Of a stretch of DNA of 64,000 nt, positions 36,001-48,953 are shown piece after piece. The DNA is from Ophiocordyceps camponoti-saundersi (nom. inval.) (Eukaryota; Ascomycota; Sordariomycetes; Hypocreales; Ophiocordycipitaceae): positions 62,001 through 126,000 of the forward strand of contig PDHQ01000068.1 of the NCBI GenBank assembly GCA_003339415.1. Direction: 5' to 3'. The notes beneath the pieces are model-generated. The model searched no databases and was not told the DNA's origin. It saw only the letters and a program-made list of their open reading frames with translations. Each line of letters begins with the position of its first letter. Position 1 is the first letter of the stretch. Both the position numbers and the translations under genes were made by a program.

Positions 36001-38884
36001 AAGTTTTTAATATATAAATTAATTAATTAATTTTCTAATAGCTTTTATAACTTTTAATATACCTAAATAATAATAAATTACTTTTAAAAAAGAATACTAC
36101 TCTTTATTATATTTTTAAATAAGACTTATAATACTTTTATTTATAATTTTATAATACTTATTATATAATTAATTATTATATAAGTAAGAATATTTAGTAC
36201 GCCTTTTAAAGCGCGTCTTATTTTAGCTTATTTAATATAAGGATATCTCTACTAGCTTTTTTTTCTAATAATACTTTACTATTAAGTACGCTTAATAGTA
36301 TAGTAAGAGGAATAATATATTATAAATAGGATAAGTAAATAAATATATATTTTTTCTACCTAGAATAAGATAATTCTTAGTATAAATACCTATAAAGTAT
36401 AAATACCTTAGTATAAGCTTAATTTTATTAGAAACTTAATAAGAAAAGTATAATTAGCAAGTATAAAAACTATATTATAATACTAAAAATATTAATAAAC
36501 TATTATAATAATAAGCTTATATTTTTAAGTATTATATGCTTTTTAAGTTTTACTAAGGCTTATACCTCCTTACTTTAATATACCCTTTTTAGTATTATTT
36601 AATAAGATATTAAAAAAGATAATGTTTTTAATATTATAGAAAATACCTTAAGGCTTTGAAAACTATATTAATTTTTAAATAAAAAGACATATAAGGAAAG
36701 ATAACTTTAATAAAGAAAATAAAAAGTATAGTAAGTATAGAAAGTATATATATATATTAAGGTTCCGCTAGCAGTAGCTAAAGTTTATTTAAGTAAGAGT
36801 ATAAAAACCTTATAAGGCACGCCCTATCTTTTCTTTTTTTTTATTATTATTACTTCTTTTATCTATTATAATAAGGAAATAAGCTAAAAATAAGAAGAAA
36901 ATGTATTAAAAATAATAAAGAATATAAGATATATTATATTTTTACCTAATATACCTAAATATATTAACTTTTATTTTATTAAATTATAGCTTTATTTACT
37001 TACTTTCTTTTATTATAATATTAAGTAAAAAAACTACTTATAAAAAGTATTATATTATAAATATAAAAATAAAAAATTTTATAGTTATTAAAAAAAATTA
37101 TATACTTAAGCTTAATAAGGTTCTTTATATATTTTATATTTAAACTTTTATTAATAATAAGAAAAAGTTAAATAAGTTTATTATTAGCTATTTAAAAATA
37201 ATATATAATAATTATAAGTTATATACGCGTAAGTAGACTAGCTATAAGAAAATAAATCCTAATACTCTCCTTATATTAATAATATAATATATTAATTTAA
37301 GAGTATTAATTTATTATTAATATCTTAAAGAAAGAAGCTAAGCGCCTTTATAACTTAGTTTTATTAAGGGGCTAGTAAAATTAATATAATTAGCTTTATA
37401 AGTATTTTTTTCTTATTTTAATATAAATAATATAAATAAAAGTACTTTTAATTTTTTTAAATTAAAGAATAATATTAAGTTAGTTAAGGAAACTTAAGGG
37501 TAATATAATAAATTTATAATAACTAAGGAAAGGTTTTTCCTATAAATAAATAAGAAATAAAAGCTAATAAGTAAAATTCAAATATTTATAATTAAAGTTA
37601 AGTAAATTTAAGTAAGTAGCGAGAATATAAAATATATATAGAATTTTTATTATATTTTAAGGAGTTTTTAAAGAGTTTAAATAATAGTTTTTAAAGTTAT
37701 AGGAAAAAATATAAAGATTATAATAGTATATTAGGTAAAATACTAAAAAGATATAATATAATATATTATATAAATCTTTCTTAAGTAAAAATAATAAATA
37801 AATAAAAATATTATATATAAATAAAAAAAGTTAATATAGCTAAATATATAATATATATACGCTTATATAATCTTAAAAAACTAAAAATAATTTAGGTAAA
37901 AAGGCTTTTATAAAGCTATTTATAAAACTATTTATAAATTTAATTTACTAAAGCTTAAGTTATTTTACTTAAATTTCTTAGTAAAGCTAATAATAATAAA
38001 TATTAATATAGTAAAAGTTTTTTTAAAGCTATAAGGCTAAGTTAGTAAGAAAGGAAATTATTTTTAATTATTATAATATAGAGTTAATAAGCTTTTAAAA
38101 TAAAACTAAGCTTATAAAATAATCTTTTTAAAGCTATTAATTCTTTTATAGCTTTAGATAACGCGAGAGGCTTTATTTTTATAAAAGATATTATTATATT
38201 TCTTTATTTATAGCTCTTTAATTAAGTATTCTATTACCTTTAAGCTAAAAAAATAGCCTTAAGCTAATTTCCTAATAATTAAATAACTATTATAAGGAAA
38301 ATTAAATAAATAGTAAACTTATTAAAAACTTTTACTAAAAATAATATAAGGTTAGATATAATAATAAGGTATACTAAATAATAATATAGTTTAGAAAAAT
38401 ATTTTTTATTTAAGTTTACGCTATACTTTATTAATTTACTAATAGCGTAAGCTATATTTAGTTTAATATATATAGTTATATAAAAATATATCTAATAATA
38501 AAAATATAAAGTATTAAATTATTTTAAGTTATAATATTAATAAATTTAGAAAAAACATTTATAATTAAGCGCGTTTATAAAAATACTAATTACTATTTCT
38601 TTAAATTAATATAAAATTTATCTTATAAATTTTAAAAATAAGATTTTTATAATAGCTAAAGTTATCTTATTAAGTAATCTTAAATATTTTTAATTTCTAG
38701 GAACTATTTTATATTACTAAAAAAGAAAATATAGAATTCTTAATAAAATACTTTATTTATATCTTTTTATTATAAATAAAAACAACTATTAAAAAACTTA
38801 ATTATATTATTAATAAAAAAGAAGATTTAAATATTTTAATAATATAAAATATATAAATCTTTATAAAAATTATTAAGTAGTTTT
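36001..38884. other. T3 internal region, unrecognised
   Basis: AT-rich sequence between R9 and the right T3 repeat. A segment at 38150-38400 reads on the plus strand as a frame with A-L-D-N-A-R-G-F and further mixed residues, and 37200-37400 gives another, but neither matches a family I can name. ATG is rare (36536, 36622, 36901). No copy of this region exists elsewhere in the window, so copy comparison cannot help. Confidence 0.35.
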
Positions 38885-39174
38885 TATTATATATATATAT
38901 ATAAATAAGAGAAGTAAAAAGTAACTTAAATTAATAATAATAATAAATAGATATTCTTCTTACTTTATATAAGGAAAAGCAGCTATATAGCTAAATAGTA
39001 TTTTACCCTTATACCCCCCTTTTCCTTTTTAAGATAACTTCTATCTCCTAAGTTATATAAAATATAACTTAAGTGCTAATATATATTTTATTAGAGATTT
39101 CTCTATATCCGAGTTATCCTTTATATATATATTATATAATAAATATAAAAAGGTATAAAGGAATAATATTAATA
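38885..39174. repeat. T3 right LTR-like repeat
   Basis: This is the second copy of the T3 repeat, from the (TA)n run near 38889 to aatattaata at about 39174. It keeps AAAAGCAGCTATATAGC and a CCCTTATACCCCCCTTTTCC patch that in the left copy has become A/T-rich, so the two have mutated independently since insertion. Confidence 0.75.
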
Positions 39175-40464
39175 CTTAACTTTTTCTTTTTATAAAAAAA
39201 GATAATATAAGAGAAAAGGTATTAAATAAAGAAAAACCTTTATAATTTATATAATATAAATAAATTAAAGAAAAATAATTATATAATATTAAACTAGTAT
39301 AATATTAAAAAAATTATAAAGGTAAATAACGCCTTATATACCGCTATAAAAAGAGATAGAAAAATAAGCTATTAGCGGAAAAATAAAAGTAAGATTATTA
39401 AATAACCTAATTTATAGCGCGCTTTATAAAAATTTTACTCTCAAGGTTTTAAGTAGTTATATTACTAAGGAAAATAAATAGTAATATTACCTCTTATAAC
39501 CTTATATTAAAAATATTAAAAAAGATTATAAAAAATCGGATTTTGCCGCGCCTTACCGCTTTTAAAGGGATATAAAAACCTCTCTTACCTCCCTCTTCCT
39601 CCCTCTCTTCTTCTCTTTCTTTCTTTTTCTTTTCTTTTTTAATATTAGTATTAAAGATAATAATAATAACGATTTTAAATATTTTTAATAAGAGTTAGAA
39701 AGTTATATAATATACCTTAACTATATATATTATTAAGTATTAATTATATAATATATTTTTTTATCTTAAATATATTATTAGAAACTAGCCTAGCTTTTAA
39801 TAAGTAAAGGTACTATATAGTAATAAGGAGTATTTGCAGCTTATATAGTAAATAGCTTTAAATATATATAAAAAAATATTATAGCTATTATATAATAGAA
39901 AACTTATTTAGAAATAAAAAGCTAAAATATAATTAATAGTATAGCTATTATATAATATTATCTTATATTAAATATAACTTAAAATCTAATATACGTATTT
40001 ATTATAATTATATAATAACTTTTTTATTTTTTAGCTATTTTAATTATAAGCTATAAAATAATAGCTTTAAAGCTATATATTATATATATTAAAATTTTAT
40101 ATTTATTAAATATATATTATATAAATAATAATAATATATATATAACTTATATATAATAGTTATATATAATATATTATTCCTTTATATAATAAGCGTTTAT
40201 ATTATTAGTAAGCTAGTTTAGCTAAGCGATAATATATATTATAATTATAACTAAAGTAATATTAGCTAATATTAATAATAAGGGGATAATATTTATAATA
40301 ATTAAAGGGGCGCCTTAAAATATAAAAAAGTATTTAACTATATTTAATAATAGTAATGTTACTAGTCCTTAAACTAAGGAAATAGAAGAGAGAGAAAAAA
40401 TAAGTAAAGGCGTTAGATAATAAAAAATTATAAAAAAAATTATAAAAAAAATTATAAAAGTATT
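39175..40464. other. Unassigned AT-rich stretch with TATA box and pyrimidine tract
   Basis: About 1.3 kb between T3 and R10. The one striking part is 39571-39640, given separately. Around 40160-40300 there is AAGCGTTTATATTATTAGTAAGC, and at 40310 GGGGCGCC. From 40425 to 40460 aaaaaaattataa is repeated three times. I found no match to the named elements. Confidence 0.4.
39571..39640 (+). promoter_or_regulatory. Promoter-like remnant: TATAAAAA plus 60-base pyrimidine tract
   Basis: TATAAAAA at 39571-39578 is followed without a break by about 60 bases of nearly pure C/T. Just upstream is a less AT-rich patch with GCCGCGCC (39545). Fungal core promoters and LTR U3/R regions often have a TATA box followed by a CT-rich stretch at the transcription start. 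CT tracts contain no CpA and therefore survive RIP. No coding region can be attached to it. Confidence 0.4.
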
Positions 40465-40479
40465 TTATTCTTTACTTTA

Positions 40480-41658
40480 TAATAATAATAATATTATAAT
40501 ATTAATATTAATATACTAGTATACCTTATATAGCTTAGAACTATCTTATATATATTTTAAAAGAGGGAAAAACCGGAGAACTTAAAGTAAAACCCTCCCC
40601 TTAAGCGTTACCTCGGCTTTAGGTTAAATACTACTTATACCTAGCACTTTATATATTTAATAAGTTAGGTAATAACTAATAATTAAAAAGCTAATATCTT
40701 CTTTAAAATAAACTTTATAATAATAAAAGTATATATAAACTAAGTTTAATATAAAATCTATATAGCTTACTTATTCTTTTAGCTATTATTATTATTACTA
40801 TAAATTAAATAAATATAATAAGTTTAAGCGGCCTTAATAATTTAATTAATTAAAGCCTTAATAATATAGCTAAAAATATATAACAGTTTTATTATCTTAT
40901 AATAAACCTTATAATAGCTAATTCTAAGGGATAGGTAAATTATTATAGTAAAGCTATAAATAAGTTTAGGGAGGGGGTTAGGGGAGGTATTATTATATTT
41001 ACTTTTTAGCGTTTCCGCCCCTATTAATATTAAACTCTAGTTAGTATAAAAAAAGGAAAAGGGGTAATATATATAGAGTTTTAATTTATAAATCTCTAAA
41101 GTTAGGAAATATATATATTTTTTACTTAGTTTTATATTATTTTTATTTTAAAATAAAGTTAACTTTATTTAAGGTAAAACCCTTAATAAAAAATAATAAT
41201 AATATAATCTTTTTTATAAGTTATAAAATAAGCGGATTTACCTTTTATATATAAAATAATAAAGTATTTATTATATTATAGCTTTACTATATAATATTAA
41301 ATAATATATTTAAGTTAATAATATTTAAAATATTACTAAAGTTAGATTTTTAGCATATATAGTTTAGTATTAAAAGTCTTTATTTATATTATTATACTTT
41401 TATTATAAATCTAGTTTATATTTATTATATTATTAATAATAATTATTAAAGAACTTTACTAAGTTTTTAAATAATATTTTTTTATATATAATTATATTAT
41501 TAAGATTTAATTTAAAAAATTAATTTTTTTCTAAAAAACTTTTTTATTATTTTTTTATAAACTTTATACTAATACCTTTTTTATAATAAAAATATAACCC
41601 TTATTAATTAAATATACCTTTTTTTAAAAATATTATAAAGCTATCTTAAATTAAATTA
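40480..41658 (-). mobile_element. R10, 3' segment (split by R11)
   Basis: This is the 3' two-thirds of a minus-strand R copy, with its AT-rich tail at 40480-40512. It stops at 41658, where R11 begins, and resumes at 50434. The 12-bp sequence taaattaaatta stands at 41647-41658 and 50422-50433. The left flank, ttattctttacttta (40465-40479), does not reappear at the 5' end of R10 near 51141 but does so at 54881, beyond R12 (see findings). Confidence 0.88.
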
Positions 41659-42065
41659 TAATAATAATAATAATATTTCTACGCTAATATACCTTATATA
41701 GCTTAAAACTATCTTATATATTTTCTAAAAAAGGGAAAAACTAAAAAGCTTAGAGTAAAACCCTCCCCTTAAGCGTTACTTTAACTTTAAGTTAGGCCCC
41801 GCCCGCACTTAGTATTTTATATATTTAATAAGTTAAGTATTAATTAGTAATTTAAAAGCTAATATCTCCCCTAAAGCGGACTTTATAATAATAAAAATAT
41901 ATATAAACTAAGTTTAGTATAAATTTTATATAGCTTACTTATCCTTTTAGTTATTATTATTACTATAAACTAAATTCTTATATTTAATTAAAGTAGCCTT
42001 AATAATTTAATTAATTAAAGCCTTATTAAGATAGCTTAAAAATATATAAAAGTTTTATTATCTTA
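41659..42065 (-). mobile_element. R11, 3' segment (split by Gypsy-2)
   Basis: The 3' part of an R copy that inserted into R10. It starts with taataataataataat and ends with tctta (42061-42065), the 5-bp target duplicated by Gypsy-2. It resumes at 48954. Its total length without Gypsy-2 is about 1870 bases, full length. Confidence 0.9.
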
Positions 42066-42315
42066 TATAAAAGTCTTATACTCTTTAATATTTATAAAAA
42101 GCTAACTTTATTAATATAAAATAACTTAAGAGGTTTTAAAGTATATACGGTATATATATTTAAGGTTATAGTTTATATATAGCCCGCGACTATCCCGCGC
42201 GCGGCGCTAACTAATTATATATACCTATATATACTCCGCGCTTATTATATACGCGGACTTAACTAAGCACCCCTTATATAACTTAGCTATTCGAGCGTAG
42301 CTTAAATCCCTTATA
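42066..42315 (-). repeat. Gypsy-2 3' LTR
   Basis: A 250-bp LTR, inverted relative to the Gypsy-1 LTRs. It has GCCCGCGACTATCCCGCGCGCGGCG at about 42182-42206 and CGAGCG near 42291. It starts with TATAAAAG and ends CTTATA, the RIP-altered termini. Confidence 0.93.
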
Positions 42316-45300
42316 TACCCCGCCGCCTTAAGAAAAGAGTATTTCCGGCTATAGTATATACGTATATAAGGTATAAGTTAAAATACCCCTTATATAGAAA
42401 ATTTTTCTTCCTCTTTTTTTCTTTTTTTCCTTAAGCTAGTTATATTATTTTTATCTTACTAAGTAAATTTTTCTCTAAGCTTTATATTCTATTATTCCGC
42501 TATTATATTCTTATAATTTTTTTTTATTATTATTATCTAAGCTTTTTATAATTATTCTTTTTATTATTATTATTATTTTTTAAGCTTTCTATATTTATTA
42601 AGTTATTATCTTATTACTTTAATATATTATTTAATTAGCTATAGTTATTATTTTATATAATAAGCGGATATATTATAAAAGAGGATTTAAATAATAAAAG
42701 CGTTACTATATTATAAAAGGTAGAATATTTATATACTCCTTATATTTAAAACTTTTATAATAGCTATAATATTAATTACTAATATAATTATAAGGCGGCT
42801 TATAAAGCGTATAAGTAATAGCGAAAATAGTACCTTTAAGAAAAATACCTTTTTATTATAAATATATATTTATAGTAAGCTATCCGTAACCTATATATAA
42901 TAGTTAGCGAAAGATAAGCTATTACCTTACCTACTTACCCCCGCGCTAAAAAAGTCTTTAGCTAGTATACCTAGCTTATATTAAAATTTCTTACTTACGT
43001 TAACTATTTATAAACTATATTAGCTATTATTTATATTATATCGCGCTTAGTAATTAACTTTTACGCCCTTTTTACGCTTAAGTAATAATAATCCTTTACG
43101 CTTATCCTTATTATTAATAATATAATTATTATATTTACTTTATATATTTTAATTTATAGTATATTTTTAGCGATAATATAATACTAATAATAATAATAAG
43201 GCGCCCTTATTACTAGCCTTAACTTTTTCGCCTTATAATATAAAATATCTTTTTAGCGGTAAAAGGAATAATAGTAATAAATTCTTAAATAATAGCGGGA
43301 TAAATAAGCTACTTAGATTATAAATCGCTAAGTAAATATTAACGCGTAAAAGCGGGAAAATAAAAAAAAATATCTTTTACTAAATAATTATAATACTAAC
43401 TAATTTATATAATATATTAAGCTTACTTATTATTTTATAATATATTACCTTTACTAACTTATATATATTACTTAGCCCCTAATTACTTAGCGTTTATATA
43501 TATTACTTATCTTTCCTTTTTATTATATATTAGTAAAGTAAGTTTATATTAGCGCTTACGCGTAGCGCGCGCGGCCTAGGAGCGGGATAGGTAAAACTCC
43601 CGCTATTAGCGTTATATTAAATATTCTCTTAGCTTTAAAATATACCCTCCCCTACTTAAGGATATATTTATTATAAGTTAATATTAAAGCTAAGCTATAG
43701 TTAACGCTATAATAATCTCTTAGGTTAATTAATTATAATAAAAGATTATAAGGAGAAGGCGGAGAAAGTAAATATTAGCTTAAAGCTAATATAAGGAGGG
43801 AGGAGAAATAAGTAAATAAGAAATAAAAAAAATAAGAGGTAAAGGAGTAATATTATACTTATATAATAAGGGGGGAAAATTATTTAAAAGGGATAATTAG
43901 CTTTAAAAAGCGCTTAAAAAAATATATAGTTAAGTTTACTTTAAGCTATTATAAAAATATATATTTTTTTATATAAACTTAAAATAATTTAATATTATAT
44001 AGTATTTAAAGCTATTAAGTAGCTTTTAAATTAGAATAATATAATTTTTCTATTTTATAAAAATAAGTTAATAAAATATCCCGCCTTATAAGCGCTAACT
44101 CTTAGCGTTCTTTATAGCGAGGATTTCCTTAACCTTATATTTATTAAAAAATAAGTTATTATAAAAAAGATAAAAAAAGGGATTTAGCTAGGAGTTAATA
44201 AGTAACTAAGATAGTAAAAGGTCGCTAATAGCACGCTTAATAAAGTTAATATAAAAAGTAAAGTAAATACTAAGTAATATATTAAAAGTAATAGTAAATA
44301 GCGTTAATATAGCTATTATTTTATACTTACTCTTAAGGTAATTAAGCTTTTAAAATAGATAGTTAAATTATATATAAATAAAGTTAAGCTATATAAAGTT
44401 ATTAATTTAAAACTATTCCGTAAATTAGCGAGACTTATTTAAGGAGTCTTATTATTATTACTAAGTTTAGGTAATAAAGGCTTATATTAGTTTAACGCTA
44501 TTACGAAAAAAATAAGTAAACGCTATAGCTTAGCTTTTCGGGGAAAAGATAGGGGCGGCCGCCTCCGCTAGCTAGTTAAGAAAAATAATATCGAAGCTAT
44601 AAAATAAGTAGTTAAAACTAATATTTATTATAAATAAGTCTTAATTATTTAAAATAAGCTAGTAAGTAAGTAAATAATATAGCTAGTTAAATTATAAAAA
44701 GGAGATTATATAATAGAGAATCGCTTATATTTTTTAATTTATATATTTTATATTTTTATTAGTTTAGGGGTAATATATTATAAAAAGTAGCTTATTAACC
44801 TTAGTAAAATAATAAAAAGTAGACTAAAAGTAGCTTATTTAATTAAAACTACGATTAGAAATTAACTTATAAAAGAAGCTATAAAACTACTATTAGTATT
44901 AAATAAAGCGCTTAATATATTACTTAATATTTATAAATATTATAACTTTAAGCTGAATATATTTTAATAAGCGATTTATAATAACTATTAGAAAATAAGG
45001 CTAGGATTTTAAGGCGGCGGGTAGCTTAGTTATTAAGTTTAGAGAGTTATTTAAAACCGTTTAGGAAAGGGTAATAGCTAAAGTAACCCTTAATAGCGCT
45101 AATAATTAAGGTAGTTTTTATAATAGTAATAATTATAAATAAAATATATTATATTTATAAATATACGATCTTAGTAAAACTTATATTAAAGAAATATAAA
45201 GATAATATTCTTATTAAAGTATTTTATTATAAGGAAATTATAAGTTTATTAAATAAATATAATAGTTAAAAGTTCTTATTTAGGAACTTAGAGATAGCCT

Positions 45301-45700
45301 CGGAATTATAGCTATTTATAAGGAAAGATAAAATAGTTTATAACTTATTTATAAGTACCCGCTTTTAGCGGAAACTTCTAAGCGCTTAATTAAACTATTT
45401 AGTAATATATATAATAAAAAGAATTAATATAAAAAGCTTCTAACTAAAAATCCTATAAGGTTTTATTATAAAAAGGGCCTAGGGCGTCCTAAGTAAGAAA
45501 TATAATTATAAGGAACTAAGATAAGGCTAAGCTAAATTAAACTAGCTATAACTTAAAAGAGTAAATAGATATAAGCTATATAATCTAATTAAAGCGCTCC
45601 TTTATCTTATAATAATCTTATTCTTACTAGGAGAGCGCGTTAGGCCGCGATACTTACGCGCTAAAATAATATTAAAGGCGGAAATTAAAAAAAGTAAGTA
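42316..45700 (-). pseudogene. Gypsy-2 integrase and 3' region (decayed)
   Basis: The internal sequence between RNase H and the 3' LTR matches Gypsy-1 parts 23.9-25.1 and 27.0-29.2 kb. Ty3/Gypsy order puts the integrase here. Individual catalytic residues were not identified. The 3' portion (42.35-42.65 kb) is T-rich on the plus strand, purine-rich on the coding strand, and would contain the polypurine tract. Confidence 0.55.
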
Positions 45701-45719
45701 TCTTAGCCTAACGCGTCTA

Positions 45720-46760
45720 ATATTTTATTATAGCCTTAAGCGTAGTAAAATACTCTAAGGCCTTATAATCCGTAAAAATAAAAAATAGCTAAGTAATTTT
45801 ATATAACTTAGTAAATTACGCTTTAAGGTAAGAAATAATAGCGAGAAATTCTTTATTATAAATTATATAGTTTTATTTTATAAATAAAAGTTTTTTAAAA
45901 TAATATATAATAAGCTAAAAGATATAGTTTAAGCTAAACTAAGAAAAGTACCTACTAACTACCTTATTAGAATAGTTAGCTTTAATAATAATATTATAGT
46001 CCGGATTTTACTAAGCAAAGATAAGGGTAAAGATAAATATAAACTTAAGCGTATTAAAAGTAAGCTAATATTTATTAGTTTAGTAAAAAGGCGCGCCGCG
46101 TTTTATAAGCTTAACTAAAAAGGTTATAAGGTTTAAGAAATAAGGTATAAAATTATAATAAAAGTTAGCAAACTTAAGAAAATTATATATATTTTAAACG
46201 CGGGTTAGCGCCTCTTATTTTAAAATTATAAAAACTTTAATAAAATTTAGCTATATTTTCTTACTAGCGTAAATAGTAAACTTTAAATATTTAACTTTAT
46301 AAATAGTAAAGTTATATTTATTAAAGTTAAGGAAAAGCTTAGCTTAATAAAGATATAAGAGTATAATATATACTTTACGCTAATAATTAAAATAAAAACC
46401 TCCTAAATAAATAAAAATATTATTTAAGTATATTATAATAAAGTCCCTTAAGGAGTTACTAAAAATAATATTAAAATAATATTAAAATATAGCAGGTATA
46501 CTTATAAAGCTAAAAAAGTAAATAAGGTATTCGAATAAGCTAAACTAAATATAGAAAGCTATAAAATATTCCTCGCCTTTTATAATATAAAGCTTATAAA
46601 AAGCGGTATAAATATTAAATTTTATAAACTAGTAAGTACTTAAAAGGCTATAAAGCGTCTTTTTAATAAGTAAAGGGGATAATAATCTTACTTTATTATT
46701 TTATTTAAAGCGTAATAGTTAATATAAAAGCGCTACCCGCCTCCTAGCTTTTTGATAAGT
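45720..46760 (-). pseudogene. Gypsy-2 reverse transcriptase and RNase H (decayed)
   Basis: On the minus strand the Y-R-A-L-N block is seen around 46703-46717 (with RIP changes), and the catalytic block, reading Y-L-N-N-I, lies around 46414-46430. The spacing equals that in Gypsy-1. In this copy both Asp codons of the catalytic pair appear as Asn, a stronger decay than in Gypsy-1. RNase H blocks N-Y-x-I-Y-N-K-x and L-x-x-Y-K-A-L-x-Y-F follow at 45890-45735. Confidence 0.82.
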
Positions 46761-47699
46761 AAGATAAGGGCGGCCGCGGATAATAAGCTAGCGCGGATCT
46801 ATCTTTTATTTATTAAGTTAATAATTTATTTCCGAACTTTAAAAAGATACTTATAAAGTATATTATAAAGTAAGCCTTAAAGTAAAAAAAGTAAAGAATT
46901 ATTAAATTTCTAGCAAAGTTAGATATAGTAATTATAATTATTATAATAAGGGGGTAATATATTTACTTTCTCCTTATTAAAAAAGTTAGTAAAATTTAAT
47001 ATTTTAAAAGGTAAAAAGGGGCTTATAATTAGGGTAAAAGTTATAATATATAAAACGTAAAAGATATCTTATAAGCTAATAGTAAGGAATTAGTAACTAA
47101 TACGCTATTAAAATTTATAATATATAAGGGCTATAAAAATAAAGCTAAGGATAGCTATAATAAGGTAAGTAACTTACTAAGATTTAAAATATAAGATAAC
47201 TAATTTACTAATAAAGTAAACTATAATTTCCCGCTTATTAAGATATAATAAGATATTATTATACGCTATTTAAGGTAAGCTAAAAATTAAGTTTTAAATA
47301 AAGCTTAAGATTATATACGCTATTATAAGCGATTATTAGCTATTAATATTAGCTATAAAGCGGATAAGGTAATAAATAAATAAGTATAGCTTAAAGCGTA
47401 TATACTATTAATAATATATTTATATAATAATATAAATTACTTATAAATAAAAAAAGGGAATTCGCTTAAGCTAATAGCGCTATGTAAAAGATTCGCTTAT
47501 AATAGCGTAATAATTATAGCTATTATTTACTTATATAATAACGAAAAAAGTAAAATTTATAAATATAAAAAAAAAGGTAAGTTTATATTCTAACTAATAT
47601 TTATAAAATAGTTATTTAATATTTTATAAGTAATATTATTATAAGAGTCCTTCTTTTATAAGAGATTTAGTATAGGAAGGATTCGTTTCCTTAGTTTAA

Positions 47700-48703
47700 G
47701 GCGGGGTTTTCCTCTTTTTTTATAATATTTATAAAGCGGACTAAAAAGGCTAGTAAGGGAGGATTAAGCTTATACTCGCGCGAGAAATAGCTAATACCGC
47801 TATAGCGAAAATAGTAGCCCTTAGCGCGCTACTTTATAATCTTATTACTATTAGCCTTAATTACTTAATAATAAATTTTACTATTATAGCTATTTTAGCT
47901 TTAAAAAGGGGGACTATTATATTTACTAAAGCGCGGCTAAGTGCCGGTTTAATATATATTAGTTATTAGGGTATCTTAAGATAGCTTAAAAGTAAAAGGT
48001 AAAAATATCTAATTTTTATTTTTAAGGTAAAATAACTTAATATTTATAATAATAGCGCGGATTTTAATAATAGCGATAATATACTTAGTTAGGGGAATAT
48101 TACGCTTTATATAATATTAGTAAAAAGCTAAGGTAAGGGTATAATAAAAGCGTATAATTTTAATTTTATTAGCTTATTTAATATTATTTATTAAAATAAG
48201 CTTAGCCTTAAAGTAAATAAGAAAGTTAGAGAAGGACTTAAAAGCGCTTTATATAAAGTATTTAAGCTTTATTATAGCTATTTAGCGCTAATATAAGTTA
48301 GTAAATATAATATTAAGGTAACTTAGAAAGTAGTTAAGGTTATATTTATATTTAGTATTTTACTTAAAAAATAAAGCTACCTTAGCTTAAATTATAAGAA
48401 ATAAATAGTAATATAGAAATATTTATTAGTTATAAGTAATACCGATAAAAGCCTAGTTCGCTTATAGCTTATAAGATATAAAGGAGCGCTATATTAAAAA
48501 AAGGTTCTTATTACTATTAAATAGTAAGCTAAGAGGTAGCGGCTTATAGCGAGGTTATAACTATTATTACTTAAAAAGCTATATAGATTAATATTATTAA
48601 GATATAAGGCTTTAAAGCTTTATAATAATAGCTTACTATTTTAAGAGCTAAGTAATAATAGCTTATTAAGTATTAGAGTTATCTATAGTTAAAGTTATTT
48701 TAC
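47700..48703 (-). pseudogene. Gypsy-2 gag region (decayed)
   Basis: The first kilobase after the 5' LTR aligns with 11721-12700 of Gypsy-1. It is gag by position. No zinc knuckle was confirmed. Between it and RT (about 46.8-47.7 kb) the protease should lie; I could not see its Asp-Ser/Thr-Gly triad. Confidence 0.55.
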
Positions 48704-48953
48704 TATAAAAGTCCTATACTCCTTAATATTTATAAAAAGCTAATTTTATTAATATAAAATAACTTAAGAGGTTTTAAGGTATATATAGTATATATACTTA
48801 AGGTTATAGTTTATATATAGCCTATGCCTATCTTACGCGCAGCGCTAACTAATTATATATACTTATATATACCCCGCGCCTATTATACGCGTAAACTTAA
48901 CTAAGCACCCCTTATATAACTTAGCTATTCGGGCGCAGCCCGAATCCCTTATA
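48704..48953 (-). repeat. Gypsy-2 5' LTR
   Basis: A 250-bp LTR with TTACGCGCAGCGC (about 48834) and CGGGCGCAGCCCG (about 48930-48942). The latter is a near-perfect palindrome at the LTR edge, preserved here better than in the other three LTRs. It is followed directly by the TSD tctta. Confidence 0.93.

Larger units (their letters stand above)
32571..39174. mobile_element. T3: LTR-flanked element of unassigned superfamily, holding R9
   Basis: Two direct repeats of about 300 bp (32571-32874 and 38885-39174) enclose 6 kb. Minus the R9 insertion, the element is about 5.2 kb, within the range of Copia or small Gypsy elements. Coding strand and class could not be determined; no RT or integrase motif was secure on either strand. 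The repeats do not match the Gypsy LTR. No clean TSD was found because the boundaries lie in (TA)n runs. It could also be a region between two solo LTRs, but the conserved spacing of one pair favours a single element. Confidence 0.6.
42066..48953 (-). mobile_element. Gypsy-2: complete Ty3/Gypsy element inside R11
   Basis: This is a 6888-base uninterrupted element with 250-bp LTRs and a perfect 5-bp TSD tctta (42061-42065; 48954-48958). On the minus strand it runs gag (from 48.7 kb), RT (46.7-46.4), RNase H (45.9-45.7), integrase region (about 45.5-43), then 3' LTR. It aligns with Gypsy-1 along its whole length. It is the innermost and so the youngest member of the R10/R11/Gypsy-2 stack, but CpA is depleted in it as well. 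Confidence 0.94.

Noticed and set aside
32571..39174. T3 as another copy of the Copia family
   Set aside because: None of the Copia integrase or RT blocks readable at 8.8-9.9 kb could be aligned to T3 on either strand.
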